Origin: Gemmatimonadaceae bacterium
Lineage (GTDB): Bacteria; Gemmatimonadota; Gemmatimonadetes; Gemmatimonadales; Gemmatimonadaceae
Direction: 5' to 3'
NCBI GenBank assembly: GCA_019186945.1
Contig: JABAQJ010000004.1
Span: forward strand, 62,001 to 126,000
Length of the DNA stretch: 64,000 nt
The translations under genes and the position numbers were made by a program. Under the pieces are notes generated by a model. The model had not been told where the DNA came from. It did not search any database and was given only the letters and a program-made list of their open reading frames with translations. Of the stretch, positions 24,739-34,491 are shown piece by piece. How positions within the stretch are numbered: the first letter of the stretch is position 1; the number at the start of each line of letters is the position of its first letter.

Positions 24739-24821
24739 TGGTGGGGGAAGGATTCGAACCTTCGAAGGCGTGCGCCGGCAGATTTACAGTCTGCTCCCGT
24801 TGGCCACTTGGGTACCCCACC
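24739..24821 (-). tRNA. tRNA-Tyr (anticodon GTA)
   Basis: 83 nt with the long variable arm of a class II tRNA. Acceptor GGTGGGG pairs with CCCCACC. The anticodon loop CTGTAAA gives GTA, and the T-loop is TTCGAAT. Confidence 0.96.
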
Positions 24822-24872
24822 CATTACCAACGCGCATCCAAACCGACTTAGACGCCCCGCCCTCACTGTCAG

Positions 24873-24946
24873 AGCTGACGGCGAGACTTGAACTCGCAAC
24901 CGCCTGATTACAAATCAGGTGCTCTGCCAAATTGAGCTACGTCAGC
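24873..24946 (-). tRNA. tRNA-Thr (anticodon TGT)
   Basis: 74 nt. Acceptor GCTGACG pairs with CGTCAGC. The anticodon loop TTTGTAA gives TGT. It is the first gene of the Thr-Tyr-Gly-Thr cluster, about 27 nt downstream of the -10 box. Confidence 0.96.
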
Positions 24947-24973
24947 ATCAAGCCCTTTTTGCGCGAGACTTGT

Positions 24974-25002
24974 ACGATAGCCGGACTGCTACCGCGTGTC
25001 AA
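24974..25002 (-). promoter_or_regulatory. Promoter of the tRNA-rpmG-secE-nusG unit
   Basis: A perfect TTGACA (24997-25002) is 17 bp from TATCGT (24974-24979) on the minus strand, just upstream of tRNA-Thr(TGT). This is the best -35 box in the window. Confidence 0.85.
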
Positions 25003-25038
25003 CGCACACAATGAGAGGGGTTTAGCCACTGGCCCAGG

Positions 25039-26508
25039 CTAGTGGAACCGCTCCAGGACGGTGCCCTGCGGCGTGTCCTTGACCGCGAACCCCCGCGACT
25101 CCACTTCCCCTCGCAGAGCATCGGACCGGGCAAAGTCCCTCTCCTGCCTCGCTTTCAGCCTGGCTTGGAGCCGCTCCACGGCCCACAGGGCATTGCCAGC
25201 CTCATCGATGGAGAGGGTCGACTCCGCCGGGTCGGGCGTCACCCTTTCAATAGAAACAAGGAATCGAGCGGCTTTCGGCTGGATATCCAGCACCCCATCC
25301 ATAAGCGCGAATACGCGACGCGCCTCGGCAAGCGCCTCCCTGTCGTTTCCTCGCCTGTCCAGTTCCGCGTTGCTCCGCTGGACGAAGGAAAACATCGCTG
25401 CGACGGCCTCGGGAGCATTCAGGTCATCCGACAGGGCCGCACGGAACGCTGCTTCAGCTTCCGCCGCAACAACCGCCATGTCTGCTGTGCCACCCGTCGC
25501 CACCTCCAGACGGTAGGCGAACTCTCCGACACGTCGCACGGCCTCGATCGACGCTTCCACTCCCTCTCCGGAGAGGTTCATCTGCTTGCGGTAGTGCGTC
25601 GAGAACACGAAGTGCCGCAAGGCAGCTGCTGAAACGCCTCGTTCTCGCAAGTCCTTCACCGTGGTGATGTTTCCAAGCCGCTTGGACATCTTGGTGCCAT
25701 CGATCTGCAGGAATTCGCCGTGGCACCAAAACCGCGAGAACACCTTCCCGGTCGCCGCCTCCGACTGCGCGATTTCATCCTCGTGGTGTGGAAACACCAG
25801 ATCTATCCCGCCGCCATGGATGTCCAGCGTTTCGCCCAGGTACTTCATCGCCATCGCCGAGCACTCGAGATGCCAGCCCGGTCGGCCTCGTCCGAACGGA
25901 GCATCCCAAGCCGCCCCCACGGCCTCGTCTTCGGGTTTCGCCGCCTTCCAGAGAGCGAAGTCCTGGGCATTCTCCTTCGAGTAGTCGTCCTGAGCGACTC
26001 TGGCGCCGCTCCGGATTTCGCGCCTGTCCAGGCGTGAGAGCTTGCCGTACCCCGGGAACCTGCTGATGGCGAAGTAGACGGAGCCGTCGTCGGCCTTGTA
26101 TGCCACGCCCTTGTCCAGAAGTACGCGGACGAGTTCGACCATCTCTGTAATGTGCGTTGTCGCCTGCGGATAGAACTCAGCGTCCTGGATTCGCAAGTAG
26201 CGACGATCGTGATGAAAAATCTCCGTAATCGGCTCCGTAACCTGCGCGATCGTCATGCGCCGGTCGCGGGCGCGATTGATGATCTTGTCATCGACGTCCG
26301 TAAGGTTTTGCACCTGCACGACATCCCAGCCCTGCAGCCTCAACGCCCGGCGCATCAGGTCGTTGAACAGGAACGTTCGGAAGTTGCCGATATGGGCCGG
26401 GTCGTAGACCGTTGGTCCGCACGTGTACATGCGGACGGTCTTGCCATCGGCGGGCGCGAAGGGCTCGACAGTTCGGCTGAGCGTGTTGTAGAGGCGGAAA
26501 GAAGTCAT
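25039..26508 (-). CDS. cysS: Cysteinyl-tRNA synthetase
   Basis: 489 residues from the ATG at 26508 (MTSFRLYNTLSRTVEPF). A class I synthetase that charges tRNA-Cys. The HIGH-type motif is AHIGNF, the zinc ligands begin with CGPTVYD and continue with WHLECSAM and GIDLVFPHHEDE, and the KMSKS loop is TKMSKRLGN. An anticodon-binding helical C-terminus is complete. The coding start lies 12 bp from a 23-bp tandem repeat array that occupies its upstream region, and no clear Shine-Dalgarno is seen. Confidence 0.98.
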   Translation of the reverse strand: MTSFRLYNTLSRTVEPFAPADGKTVRMYTCGPTVYDPAHIGNFRTFLFNDLMRRALRLQGWDVVQVQNLTDVDDKIINRARDRRMTIAQVTEPITEIFHHDRRYLRIQDAEFYPQATTHITEMVELVRVLLDKGVAYKADDGSVYFAISRFPGYGKLSRLDRREIRSGARVAQDDYSKENAQDFALWKAAKPEDEAVGAAWDAPFGRGRPGWHLECSAMAMKYLGETLDIHGGGIDLVFPHHEDEIAQSEAATGKVFSRFWCHGEFLQIDGTKMSKRLGNITTVKDLRERGVSAAALRHFVFSTHYRKQMNLSGEGVEASIEAVRRVGEFAYRLEVATGGTADMAVVAAEAEAAFRAALSDDLNAPEAVAAMFSFVQRSNAELDRRGNDREALAEARRVFALMDGVLDIQPKAARFLVSIERVTPDPAESTLSIDEAGNALWAVERLQARLKARQERDFARSDALRGEVESRGFAVKDTPQGTVLERFH

Positions 26509-26520
26509 GATGAGGGAACG

Positions 26521-26658
26521 CAAGCGGGAGTCGGAGCGCGCGTCAAGCGGGAGTCGGAGCGCGCGTCAAGCGGGAGTCGGAGCGCGCGTCAAGCGGGAGT
26601 CGGAGCGCGCGGCAAGCGAGAGCCGGAGCGCTTGTCAGACGGGAGTCGGAGCGCACGT
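26521..26658. repeat. Tandem repeat, six 23-bp units
   Basis: Six consecutive 23-bp units start at 26521, 26544, 26567, 26590, 26613 and 26636, and a partial seventh follows. The first three are identical, the fourth differs in one base and the last two have diverged. On the minus strand each of the first units carries TTGACG or a close variant, the -35 form used by promoters here, but no -10 box follows. The unit is not a multiple of 3, so no repeated peptide is encoded. There are no unique spacers, so it is not CRISPR. Confidence 0.92.
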
Positions 26659-26769
26659 AAAGCGGGGCGCCGCGTGCCTGTCGCGCGCTCGCGTATGCGG
26701 CCCCAGAAGATCGCTTACGCATTCGCGCGCCCTAACGAGCGGGCGAGGAGCCAGTCGAGGGGAAGATCG

Positions 26770-27489
26770 TCAGGGGCGATTGGTGGCCGCTGCCCGCATT
26801 GCCCAGGTCGAGGATGTCGTCTCCGCCTGAACGATCGAACCGCCAAGAAGCGTGAAGCGACGGGCTGAACTCCGCGGGAGGATCTCGCGTTCGCGGGAGC
26901 AGATCAGGATGCCCCGCTGTTGAGCAGCAATGGATTGAAGCATGGTCGCGAAGGCATGTGCCGCAGAAGGGCACAGCCCGGTCGCGGTCTCGTCCAGAAG
27001 CAGGAGTCGAGCGTCCACCATCAGCGCTTCGGCCAGCGCCACCCGGCGCAGGAGCGTCGGGGGGAGGGCGTGCACTACCGCCGTCCGCGTCGCGCCGAGT
27101 CCGACGGTATCGAGTACTTGGCCCAGTCGCGACGAGTTTGGGGGGACGTCCGGACCGCGGACGGCGCAGTGGTATCGAAGAGCGTTCTCGACGGACATGG
27201 AACCGGGACTTAGCGGCGACTCGCCGACAATGGCGGCACTTGGCGTCGCTGACAGGAGTCGCGCGTCAGTTCCCAGCCAGAGGATTCGTCCGAATGTCGG
27301 GCGCGAGACACCGCCGGCACAACGGATCAGGGTGGTCTTGCCGGCCCCGCGCGGACCGGCCACGATCACGATTTCTCCAAGCGAAACGTCGAGCGAGACG
27401 TCCCGCAGCACGGTGATCGGCGAAAGAGCCCCGAACGAAGGAGACCGATACCGTTTGGTGACCGAGCGAAGGGAGAGAGCGGGAACCAT
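26770..27489 (-). CDS. Orphan ABC-type ATPase with degenerate signature
   Basis: 239 residues from the ATG at 27489. Walker A is GPRGAGKTT and Walker B LLLLDETA keeps the catalytic Glu. The ABC signature LSGGQ is replaced by ALPPTLLRR, and the switch-His region reads ICSRERE, with no clear His. No permease gene is adjacent: cysS lies downstream and a PerM-type gene upstream. The domain order is that of a LolD/MacB or ABC-2 nucleotide-binding subunit. With the signature and the H-loop altered, ATP hydrolysis may be weak. The partner and substrate cannot be read from context. Confidence 0.75.
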   Translation of the reverse strand: MVPALSLRSVTKRYRSPSFGALSPITVLRDVSLDVSLGEIVIVAGPRGAGKTTLIRCAGGVSRPTFGRILWLGTDARLLSATPSAAIVGESPLSPGSMSVENALRYHCAVRGPDVPPNSSRLGQVLDTVGLGATRTAVVHALPPTLLRRVALAEALMVDARLLLLDETATGLCPSAAHAFATMLQSIAAQQRGILICSREREILPRSSARRFTLLGGSIVQAETTSSTWAMRAAATNRP

Positions 27490-27546
27490 GGACGCCAATC
27501 TGTCGTTCGTGCGCCGGGAGGTGTCACCATTCCAGCGACGATCGTA

Positions 27547-28764
27547 TCAAACCGTCGCGGGCGGTTCGGGTGCGGGCACCGTGGACACTGGCATGGCTGC
27601 CGAGCGCAGGACGTCGAGATGCTGCTTGGGGATTATTGCGGCCTGATGCGGCAGGGGCACGCGCAATATCATCACGCGGTCCCGGCCGGCGCGGCGGAAG
27701 TTGTGGCCCTCGTAAACGCGGTGGATCAATACGCGGCGCACGATGACCAGCGTGACTGCTAGCAGGGGCACGGAAACCACGATTCCACCCAGGCCGAGCA
27801 AGCGTCCGACGATCAGGACCGCGAGCATGCTGAGGACAGGGGGGATTTCCAGTCGTTTCGACGTGATGAGCGGCACTACGAGATTGCCCTCGATGATGTG
27901 CAGGATCACGCCGAGGAGGATGACGAGGAGGAAATGCCCTCCCGGGCCGAAGCCGAGGTATCCAGATCCGCCTAACACGAACAGTGCCGGGAGCAGCGTT
28001 CCGATCAACGTCCCGAAGAACGGGACGATCACGATCACGCCGGTGAATACTCCGAAGGTGAGCGAATACGGAACCTGCAGGATGTACAGACCGATCGCCG
28101 TCAGCAAACCGAGGATGGTCATGGCCAGCAGCTGCGCGGTGATCCAGGCCTTGAGCGTGCCACCGATATCCCGCAGCACATCGCGGACGAGATCGCGATG
28201 AACTGGCGGGAAGAGGGCGATGAGCCACTCCCGATACAGGTTTGGGTAGAGCGACAGGTAGATACCCATGACCAGCACGGAGATCATGCTGACGAGGACA
28301 TGACCTAACGACACGACTTTGGGCAACACGCCGCCGATCGTGCCCTCCAGCTGCTGGACGATCTGGCCAACGACCTCGTTTGCGGGCGGCAGGGCGTCGC
28401 GCATCACCGGGTAGCGAGCCGTCATCCGCGCCAGCCATCCTTGCCAGGCGTTGACGTAATCGGGGAGCACCCCGACGAGTTGCCTCGTTTGCTCGACGAT
28501 CGGTGGGACGAGCAGCGCGCCAAGCGTGGCCACGGCACCGAGCGTTCCGAGTAGAGCGAGGGCAAACGCGATCGCGTGCGGGAGGCGCGTGCGATCAGTG
28601 AGGGCGTCCGTTACCGACGTGAGGTACAGAGCCAGCAGCGACGCCACGAACAGGAGCAGCAGGATGTCGGCGACGGTCCCGAGGAGCCAGATGAAGAGGA
28701 CCGTCGCAACGGTGGCCGCGAGGAGCGGAGCGGGCCGGAACCTGGACTCTGTCGCTTCGCTCAA
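27547..28764 (-). CDS. AI-2E / PerM family membrane protein
   Basis: 405 residues starting at a TTG (28764) that overlaps the pspA stop (TTGA). Hydrophobic segments at the N-terminus, then a soluble stretch, then a cluster of C-terminal transmembrane helices with SLTFGVFTGVIVIVPFFGT-like sequence, match the UPF0118/AI-2E transporter family. Some members export small solutes or act in Na+/H+ exchange; the substrate here is unknown. Coupling to pspA suggests an envelope-stress role. Confidence 0.85.
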   Translation of the reverse strand: MSEATESRFRPAPLLAATVATVLFIWLLGTVADILLLLFVASLLALYLTSVTDALTDRTRLPHAIAFALALLGTLGAVATLGALLVPPIVEQTRQLVGVLPDYVNAWQGWLARMTARYPVMRDALPPANEVVGQIVQQLEGTIGGVLPKVVSLGHVLVSMISVLVMGIYLSLYPNLYREWLIALFPPVHRDLVRDVLRDIGGTLKAWITAQLLAMTILGLLTAIGLYILQVPYSLTFGVFTGVIVIVPFFGTLIGTLLPALFVLGGSGYLGFGPGGHFLLVILLGVILHIIEGNLVVPLITSKRLEIPPVLSMLAVLIVGRLLGLGGIVVSVPLLAVTLVIVRRVLIHRVYEGHNFRRAGRDRVMILRVPLPHQAAIIPKQHLDVLRSAAMPVSTVPAPEPPATV

Positions 28765-29549
28765 CCGCCCGGCTGGTCGTCGTGGATATCCTCGACCTCG
28801 GCGTCGTGCACTGACTCCTCTCTGGCGCCGGTGCCAAGCTGGCGCTGCGTGACCGGCGGACCCTTCGGCAGGAGCCCCATCTTCTGCTTGAGCGCCGTCA
28901 GTTGTGCGTCGGCGCTAGCCGTTCCGGCGACGCGTTCGAGCTGTTTGAAATCGTGCTGCAGTCGATCCCCGGAGAACTCCTCGTCGATCTCGCTCGACGC
29001 TTTGATCATGCGTTCGTTCTGTGTGATCTTCTCCTCCATCCTCGCGAATGCCTCGAACGCCGACTTCTCGGAGATGGAGGACATCGTCTCGCTGATTCGC
29101 TTCTGCGCCTGCGCGCGCCGTTGGCGAGCGAGGAGCAGGTTCTTCTTCCGCTTCGCTTCCTCGATCTTGTCGTTGAGGTCGCGCAGCGACGTCTTGAGCT
29201 TCTCCGTCTCCGCGGCGTGTGCCTGCCATGTCTGTTCGAGCTGCTGCCCGTGCAACACGTGCTCGCTCTGCCTGACGAGCGCCTGTTTGGCGAGGTCATC
29301 GCGGCCCTCCTTGATCGCAAGCATCGCCTTCTGCTCCCAGTCCTGGGCCTGCTTGTACTCCGCGTCAGCCTGGTCACGCAGCCGCTTCTCGTCGGCGATC
29401 GCCGCCGCGACCTGCTGCTTGGCTTTGACCAGCTGGTCACGCATGTCGATGATGATCTGGTTCAGCATCTTCTCCGGGTTCTCGGCGGAGGAGATCAGGT
29501 CATTCAGATTCGACTTGATGACGGTGGCGAGGCGATCGAATATGCCCAT
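28761..29549 (-). CDS. pspA: Phage shock protein A / IM30 family
   Basis: 262 residues, nearly all helical and charged, beginning MGIFDRLATVIKSNLNDLIS, the amphipathic membrane-binding helix of PspA/Vipp1. The Asn-Pro (ENPEKMLNQ) and long coiled coil (about residues 30-190) are typical. PspA forms ESCRT-III-like assemblies that shore up the inner membrane. No pspF, pspB or pspC is next to it; instead it is coupled to a YbjN-like gene upstream (2-nt gap) and a PerM-like gene downstream (4-nt overlap). Confidence 0.93.
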   Translation of the reverse strand: MGIFDRLATVIKSNLNDLISSAENPEKMLNQIIIDMRDQLVKAKQQVAAAIADEKRLRDQADAEYKQAQDWEQKAMLAIKEGRDDLAKQALVRQSEHVLHGQQLEQTWQAHAAETEKLKTSLRDLNDKIEEAKRKKNLLLARQRRAQAQKRISETMSSISEKSAFEAFARMEEKITQNERMIKASSEIDEEFSGDRLQHDFKQLERVAGTASADAQLTALKQKMGLLPKGPPVTQRQLGTGAREESVHDAEVEDIHDDQPGG

Positions 29550-29551
29550 AC

Positions 29552-29956
29552 TTACTTTTCCTCTCGGTACGACACCAGTTCGCGCAGATGCGTGGCGAGC
29601 GCCAGCGTCATGCTCTCGTAACTCGCCAGAAACTCCTCGAAGTCCAGGTGTTCGAGCTCCAGCGCCTCCGTCAGCACGATCGCATGATCGGCGATGCCGT
29701 AGGATCCGTGAACGAGGTCAGAGGCGTTGAGTTCCAGAAGCCGGCGGTTCAACGCCGCATCGCGCCCGTTCTCCAACGGGACGTCCATCACCTTGAGCCG
29801 CAACACCACCACCGGAGGGTTGTAGTGCACCACCAGGTCCGTATCGAGCGCACCGCCGGGGCGCACTACCCAGAGGTTGTGACCGACTTCCCGGTAACTG
29901 GCTCCCGAGGTTTCCAGACGATCGAGAAAGGACTCGAGATCTTCTTTGGTGACCAT
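29552..29956 (-). CDS. YbjN-like small protein upstream of pspA
   Basis: 134 residues. The pattern of alternating strands and helices (SYREVGHNLWVVRPGG, VVVLRLKVMDVPLENG, then a helical C-terminus) resembles the YbjN / type III secretion chaperone-like fold; this is a fold-level impression rather than a firm family match. It lies 2 nt before pspA, so it is the first gene of the ybjN-pspA-perM operon and may be a partner or regulator of PspA. Acidic, no signal peptide. Confidence 0.7.
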   Translation of the reverse strand: MVTKEDLESFLDRLETSGASYREVGHNLWVVRPGGALDTDLVVHYNPPVVVLRLKVMDVPLENGRDAALNRRLLELNASDLVHGSYGIADHAIVLTEALELEHLDFEEFLASYESMTLALATHLRELVSYREEK

Positions 29957-30058
29957 GAGCTCCCTGCAGCTGGAGTGTGAACGCCGTACGGCCGCCGGCG
30001 CGCTCGGTTTCGGGCGCCATCACGATAATACGGCGCGGCCGAACGGGCGAACAGCGAT

Positions 30059-30937
30059 CTAGCCGCGCTTGATCTGCACGAGGCGCTCGCGCGCCAGCCG
30101 CCGGCCCGTCGGAGTCGCGGCCAGTCCCCCCCCAGCGGTTTCGCGGTACCTCACATCCATGGAACGCCCGATCTCGCCCATCACATCGATGACTTCGTCG
30201 ACTGGGATCGCGAACGTAATCCCCGCGAGAGCCATCTCGATAGCGGCCAGGGCAATGGCGGCACCCGTAGCGTTGCGAAAGACACACGGGAGTTCAACGA
30301 GTCCACCGAGCGGATCGCATACCAGTCCCAGCGTTCCCTGCTGGGCGAGTGCGACCGCATGCCCGGCCTGCGTCGGCGAACCACCCAGCATTTCGGTCGC
30401 CGCGCCGGCCGCCATCCCTGCCGCGGCCCCGGTTTCTGCCTGACACCCTCCTTCGGCACCGGACAGCGAGGCGCGCTCGGCGACAACCGCACCGATGAGA
30501 CCTGCGGTAGCCAGCGCGTCGACAACCATTTCGTCAGGTACCGCTTGGCTCTGGGCCAACCCGGTCAGAACCGCTGGCAGCACGCCCGCGCCACCGGCCG
30601 TGGGCGCGGCTACGATCACTCCCATGGCAGCGTTGACTTCCTGGACGGCTAGAGCGCGCGCGAGCACGTCATGGAATGGCGTCCCGGCCAGCGGGCCGGC
30701 GGCTCCATGTTGCAGCTTGGCCGCGTCGCCGCCGACGAGTCCTGACACCGAGCGGTGCTCTCCGGTCATGCCCTGGGCGACGGCGTCGCGCATGACCGCA
30801 AGGGCGCGTCGCAACGCTTCCCGGATCTCCTCTACGGGGCGACCCTGGTCGCGGGCCTCGGCCTCCAGTGCGACTGTCGCGAGGGTGGTGCCGCGCGCCT
30901 CGGCCGCGCGGATGGCGTCGGCAATCGCTCGATACAT
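30059..30937 (-). CDS. sdaAA: L-serine dehydratase, alpha subunit (iron-sulfur)
   Basis: 292 residues. It converts L-serine to pyruvate and ammonia with the beta subunit. It contains the ETGAAAGMAAGAATEMLGG and GLVCDPLGGLVELPC blocks, whose Cys residues bind the [4Fe-4S] cluster. It follows the beta-subunit gene by 7 nt on the minus strand. The two-subunit form is that of Bacillus, as opposed to the single-chain E. coli SdaA. Confidence 0.95.
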   Translation of the reverse strand: MYRAIADAIRAAEARGTTLATVALEAEARDQGRPVEEIREALRRALAVMRDAVAQGMTGEHRSVSGLVGGDAAKLQHGAAGPLAGTPFHDVLARALAVQEVNAAMGVIVAAPTAGGAGVLPAVLTGLAQSQAVPDEMVVDALATAGLIGAVVAERASLSGAEGGCQAETGAAAGMAAGAATEMLGGSPTQAGHAVALAQQGTLGLVCDPLGGLVELPCVFRNATGAAIALAAIEMALAGITFAIPVDEVIDVMGEIGRSMDVRYRETAGGGLAATPTGRRLARERLVQIKRG

Positions 30938-30944
30938 GGAAACC

Positions 30945-31613
30945 TCAGGCGCTCACCCTGGGCAGCACGCGCACCCAGTGCACCCAGCCAAGAGCGCGCA
31001 AGTCGTCGCCTACCGTTTCGGGAATCACGTCGTCGCACTCGATCACCATGAACGCGTCCTGGCCGCGAGCGCGCCGCGACAGTCGGAGCGTGGCGATATT
31101 GATCGCATCCTCGGCGAGGACGGCGGCGATCTTCGCAATCGAGCCACGCCGGTCCTCAGCCGTCAGCACCAAAGTGTGGTACGAGCCGGTCACGTCAACC
31201 GGGTAGCCGTCGACCGAACTCAGTCGAACACGCCCGGCGCCCAGCGATTCGCCGACCGTGACGGCTGTCCTGTCGCCTCGCGTCAGCGTCAGCCTTACCG
31301 CGTTCGGATGCGGATCGTCGTCGAGCGTCGTCTTCTCGAACCGGAAGCGCAATCCTTCGCGTTCGGCGATGTCCAGCGCATCTCGAATGCGGACGTCGTC
31401 CGGACGAAAGCCGAGGAGACCGGCGACCAGCGCCTTGTCCGTGCCGTGTCCCTCACCGGTGCGGGCGAAGGATCCGTGCAGCTCCAACAATGCCTCCTGC
31501 GGCGTCCCGCCCACCAGGCCGCGTGCCAGCAGCCCGATGCGGCAGGCGCCGGCCGTGTGCGACGACGACGGGCCGACCATGACGGGACCGATGATGTCGA
31601 GGATCGAAACCAC
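30945..31613 (-). CDS. sdaAB: L-serine dehydratase, beta subunit
   Basis: 222 residues from a GTG at 31613 (MVSILDIIGPVMVGPSSSHT), 4 nt after the uvrA stop. The frame extends back to 31718 inside uvrA, so the start is inferred from the family N-terminus. SSSHTAGA is the substrate-binding signature. The C-terminal ACT domain (HTLVLTAEDRRGSIAKIAAVLAE) is typical of SdaAB and may sense serine. It works with SdaAA. Confidence 0.93.
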   Translation of the reverse strand: MVSILDIIGPVMVGPSSSHTAGACRIGLLARGLVGGTPQEALLELHGSFARTGEGHGTDKALVAGLLGFRPDDVRIRDALDIAEREGLRFRFEKTTLDDDPHPNAVRLTLTRGDRTAVTVGESLGAGRVRLSSVDGYPVDVTGSYHTLVLTAEDRRGSIAKIAAVLAEDAINIATLRLSRRARGQDAFMVIECDDVIPETVGDDLRALGWVHWVRVLPRVSA

Positions 31614-31617
31614 GGCG

Positions 31618-34491
31618 TCAACCGGCCCTGGGGTGCGAGCGCCGGAGGAAGTCCGCCAGGTACGCTCCGGTGTGGCTGCCGGGAACCCGCGCAACATCCT
31701 CGGGCGTTCCCGCGGCAACCACCGTACCTCCGCGCGTACCGCCGTCCGGTCCCAGGTCCACGATCCAGTCCGCCGTCTTGATCACATCCATGTTATGCTC
31801 GATGACGAGAACGGTGTTTCCGCGATCGACCAGGCGATGAAGCACCTCCAACAGCATTCGGACATCCTCGAAGTGCAGGCCGGTAGTGGGCTCGTCGAGG
31901 ATATACAGTGTGCGCCCAGTGTCGCGCTTGGACAACTCGGACGCGAGTTTCACCCGCTGGGCTTCGCCTCCGGACAGCGTGGTGGCACTCTGCCCAAGGT
32001 GAATGTAGCCGAGTCCCACGTCCGACAACGTGTCCAGTTTCTGACGTATGCGCGGCTGGTTCTCGAAGAACGCAAGCGCGTCTTCGACCGTGAGCTCCAG
32101 CACATCGCTGATGTTGAGTCCGCGGAATCGTACTTCGAGCGTCTCACGGTTGTACCGCTTGCCCTTGCACACGTCGCAGGGGACATAGACGTCAGGGAGG
32201 AAGTGCATCTCGATCTTCACCAGCCCGTCGCCTTCGCAGGCTTCGCAGCGGCCGCCCTTCACGTTGAACGAGAACCGTCCCGGCCCGTAACCGCGGATCT
32301 TCGCTTCCGGATGCTCGGCGAACAGTTCACGGATGGGGGTGAAGAGGCCCGCGTACGTCGCCGGGTTGCTTCGTGGCGTGCGCCCGATGGGGCTCTGATC
32401 GATGTCGATGACCTTGTCGATGTGCTCCAGTCCGGTAATCCGCTGATGTTCGCCGGGAATGACGCGCGCACGGTAGAACTGTCGTGCCAGCGCACGATGG
32501 AGGATGTCCTCGACCAACGTCGATTTTCCGGAACCAGAAACGCCCGTCACGGCCACCAACGCGCCTAACGGGAAATCGACCGTTATGTTCTGGAGATTGT
32601 GCTCGCGTGCTCCGTGCACGCGGATCGTGCGACCCGGATCCGTCGGACGTCGCCGGCCCGGGATCGCGACGTGCCTTGCACCCGAGAGGTACTGTCCGGT
32701 CAGCGACCGCGGTGTATCGATCACGTCCTGCACCGTGCCGCTGGCGATGACTTCTCCACCGTGTTTTCCGGCGCCCGGGCCGAGGTCGATCACATGGTCC
32801 GCGGATCGGATCGTCTCGTCGTCGTGCTCGACGACAATGACCGTGTTCCCGAGATCCCTCAGGTGCTCGAGCGTGTGCAGGAGCCTTGCGTTGTCCCGCT
32901 GGTGCAGTCCGATCGACGGTTCGTCGAGTATGTAGAGCACGCCGACCAGCCGAGAGCCGATCTGTGTGGCGAGGCGGATACGCTGAGCCTCGCCGCCCGA
33001 GAGGGACTCGGCGGCGCGGCCCAGCGTGAGGTAGTCGAGCCCGACGTCTACGAGGAATCGCAAGCGCTCCCGCACTTCCTTGAGTATCGGGCCGGCGATA
33101 TCGGGATCCAGACCGGGGCGCCCGTCGGCTCGAACCGGGAGCGATTCGAAGAAGGCGAGCGATTCGCTGACCGACGACTCGGCGATTTCCCCCAGATTCC
33201 GTCCGGCGACGGTGACAGCTAGCGATTCCGGCTTGAGGCGGCGCCCTCCGCAGGCGGCGCACGGTCGCACCACCATGTACTCCGATAGTTCCGCCCGGAG
33301 AGCGTCCGAGTCGGTCTCCTCGTAGCGGCGCTGGATGGAGAGCAGCACTCCGTCCCAGATCGTCGTCCCGGGCGCAGCCACACGTCTGGTCCGCGCCTTC
33401 CCGCGGACGTGCTCCTTGGCCGTCTTCGACGTCCCGAACAACAGTGCGTCGCGCACCCGTCCCGGGAGATCCTTCCACGGGGTATTCAGCTCAAACCCGA
33501 GCTGCTTCGCGAGTCCGGGCAGGATCACGCGGCGCAGGTACCCATCGGGCTCTCCCCACGGCAGGACGACGCCCTCGAGGATCGAGATCCGGGGATCGCC
33601 AAGAATGAGCGACTCGCTGACCTCGCGCCGCGTCCCGAGGCCACTGCATGCCGGACACGCCCCGAACGGCGAGTTGAACGAAAAATGGCGCGGCTCCAGT
33701 TCCGGAAGAGCGGTGCCGCAGTTCGCACAGCCGTAACGCTCGGAGAAAAGCTGCGATGACGGGCCCATGAAGTCGTGGCGCTGTACTTCTATCAGCCCTT
33801 CCGCGAGCTTCAACGCCGTCTCCAGCGATTCCGTGAGGCGGCCACGGTCACCGCGTCGCACGACCAACCGATCGACGACGATCGACACATCGTGGTTGAG
33901 GCGGCGGTTCAGCTTCGGTGGGTTCGCCAGCTCTATCAGATCACCGTCGACAATGGCGCGTATGAATCCCTGCTTCCGCGCCGCCTCGAATAGCTCGCGA
34001 AACTCGCCTTTCCGGGAGCGCACCAGCGGAGCCAGCACGTCGATCCGCGTGCCTTCGGGCCACGAAAGGATCGTATCCGCCATCTGCGTGGCGCTCTGCC
34101 GTTCCACTGGCCGGCCGCAGTTCGGACAATGCGGCGTTCCTGCACGGGCGAAGAGCAGTCGGAGGTAGTCGTATACTTCCGTCACCGTCCCGACGGTCGA
34201 ACGCGGGTTGTGTCCGGCAGACTTCTGCTCGATCGAAATCGCCGGCGAGAGCCCCTCTATGGCATCGACGTCCGGCTTCTCCATCAGTCCCAGGAACTGA
34301 CGTGCGTAAGCCGACAGCGATTCCACGTAGCGGCGCTGCCCCTCGGCGTAGATCGTATCGAATGCGAGCGATGACTTCCCCGAGCCGGACAGTCCGGTCA
34401 CCACCGTCAGCCGGTTCCTCGGGATGACGACGTCGATGTTCCGCAGATTGTGCTCGCGTGCCCCGCGGACGATGAGCGATTCGCCAGACAT
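31618..34491 (-). CDS. uvrA: Excinuclease ABC subunit A
   Basis: 957 residues, normal length, from the ATG at 34491. It recognises DNA damage for nucleotide excision repair and loads UvrB. It has two ABC ATPase halves: Walker [10 protein letters not shown] near residue 33 and GVSGSGKST near 640, each with its own signature ([18 protein letters not shown]). Zinc modules CANCG/CPACS and CEACEG/CDVCKG are intact. The sdaAB gene begins 4 nt after its stop, an unusual but plain cotranscription. It is divergent from the transglutaminase-like gene at 34590. Confidence 0.99.
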   Translation of the reverse strand: MSGESLIVRGAREHNLRNIDVVIPRNRLTVVTGLSGSGKSSLAFDTIYAEGQRRYVESLSAYARQFLGLMEKPDVDAIEGLSPAISIEQKSAGHNPRSTVGTVTEVYDYLRLLFARAGTPHCPNCGRPVERQSATQMADTILSWPEGTRIDVLAPLVRSRKGEFRELFEAARKQGFIRAIVDGDLIELANPPKLNRRLNHDVSIVVDRLVVRRGDRGRLTESLETALKLAEGLIEVQRHDFMGPSSQLFSERYGCANCGTALPELEPRHFSFNSPFGACPACSGLGTRREVSESLILGDPRISILEGVVLPWGEPDGYLRRVILPGLAKQLGFELNTPWKDLPGRVRDALLFGTSKTAKEHVRGKARTRRVAAPGTTIWDGVLLSIQRRYEETDSDALRAELSEYMVVRPCAACGGRRLKPESLAVTVAGRNLGEIAESSVSESLAFFESLPVRADGRPGLDPDIAGPILKEVRERLRFLVDVGLDYLTLGRAAESLSGGEAQRIRLATQIGSRLVGVLYILDEPSIGLHQRDNARLLHTLEHLRDLGNTVIVVEHDDETIRSADHVIDLGPGAGKHGGEVIASGTVQDVIDTPRSLTGQYLSGARHVAIPGRRRPTDPGRTIRVHGAREHNLQNITVDFPLGALVAVTGVSGSGKSTLVEDILHRALARQFYRARVIPGEHQRITGLEHIDKVIDIDQSPIGRTPRSNPATYAGLFTPIRELFAEHPEAKIRGYGPGRFSFNVKGGRCEACEGDGLVKIEMHFLPDVYVPCDVCKGKRYNRETLEVRFRGLNISDVLELTVEDALAFFENQPRIRQKLDTLSDVGLGYIHLGQSATTLSGGEAQRVKLASELSKRDTGRTLYILDEPTTGLHFEDVRMLLEVLHRLVDRGNTVLVIEHNMDVIKTADWIVDLGPDGGTRGGTVVAAGTPEDVARVPGSHTGAYLADFLRRSHPRAG

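Noticed and set aside
26521..26658. CRISPR-like repeat array
   Set aside because: The 23-bp units are directly adjacent without unique spacers, and no cas genes are near.
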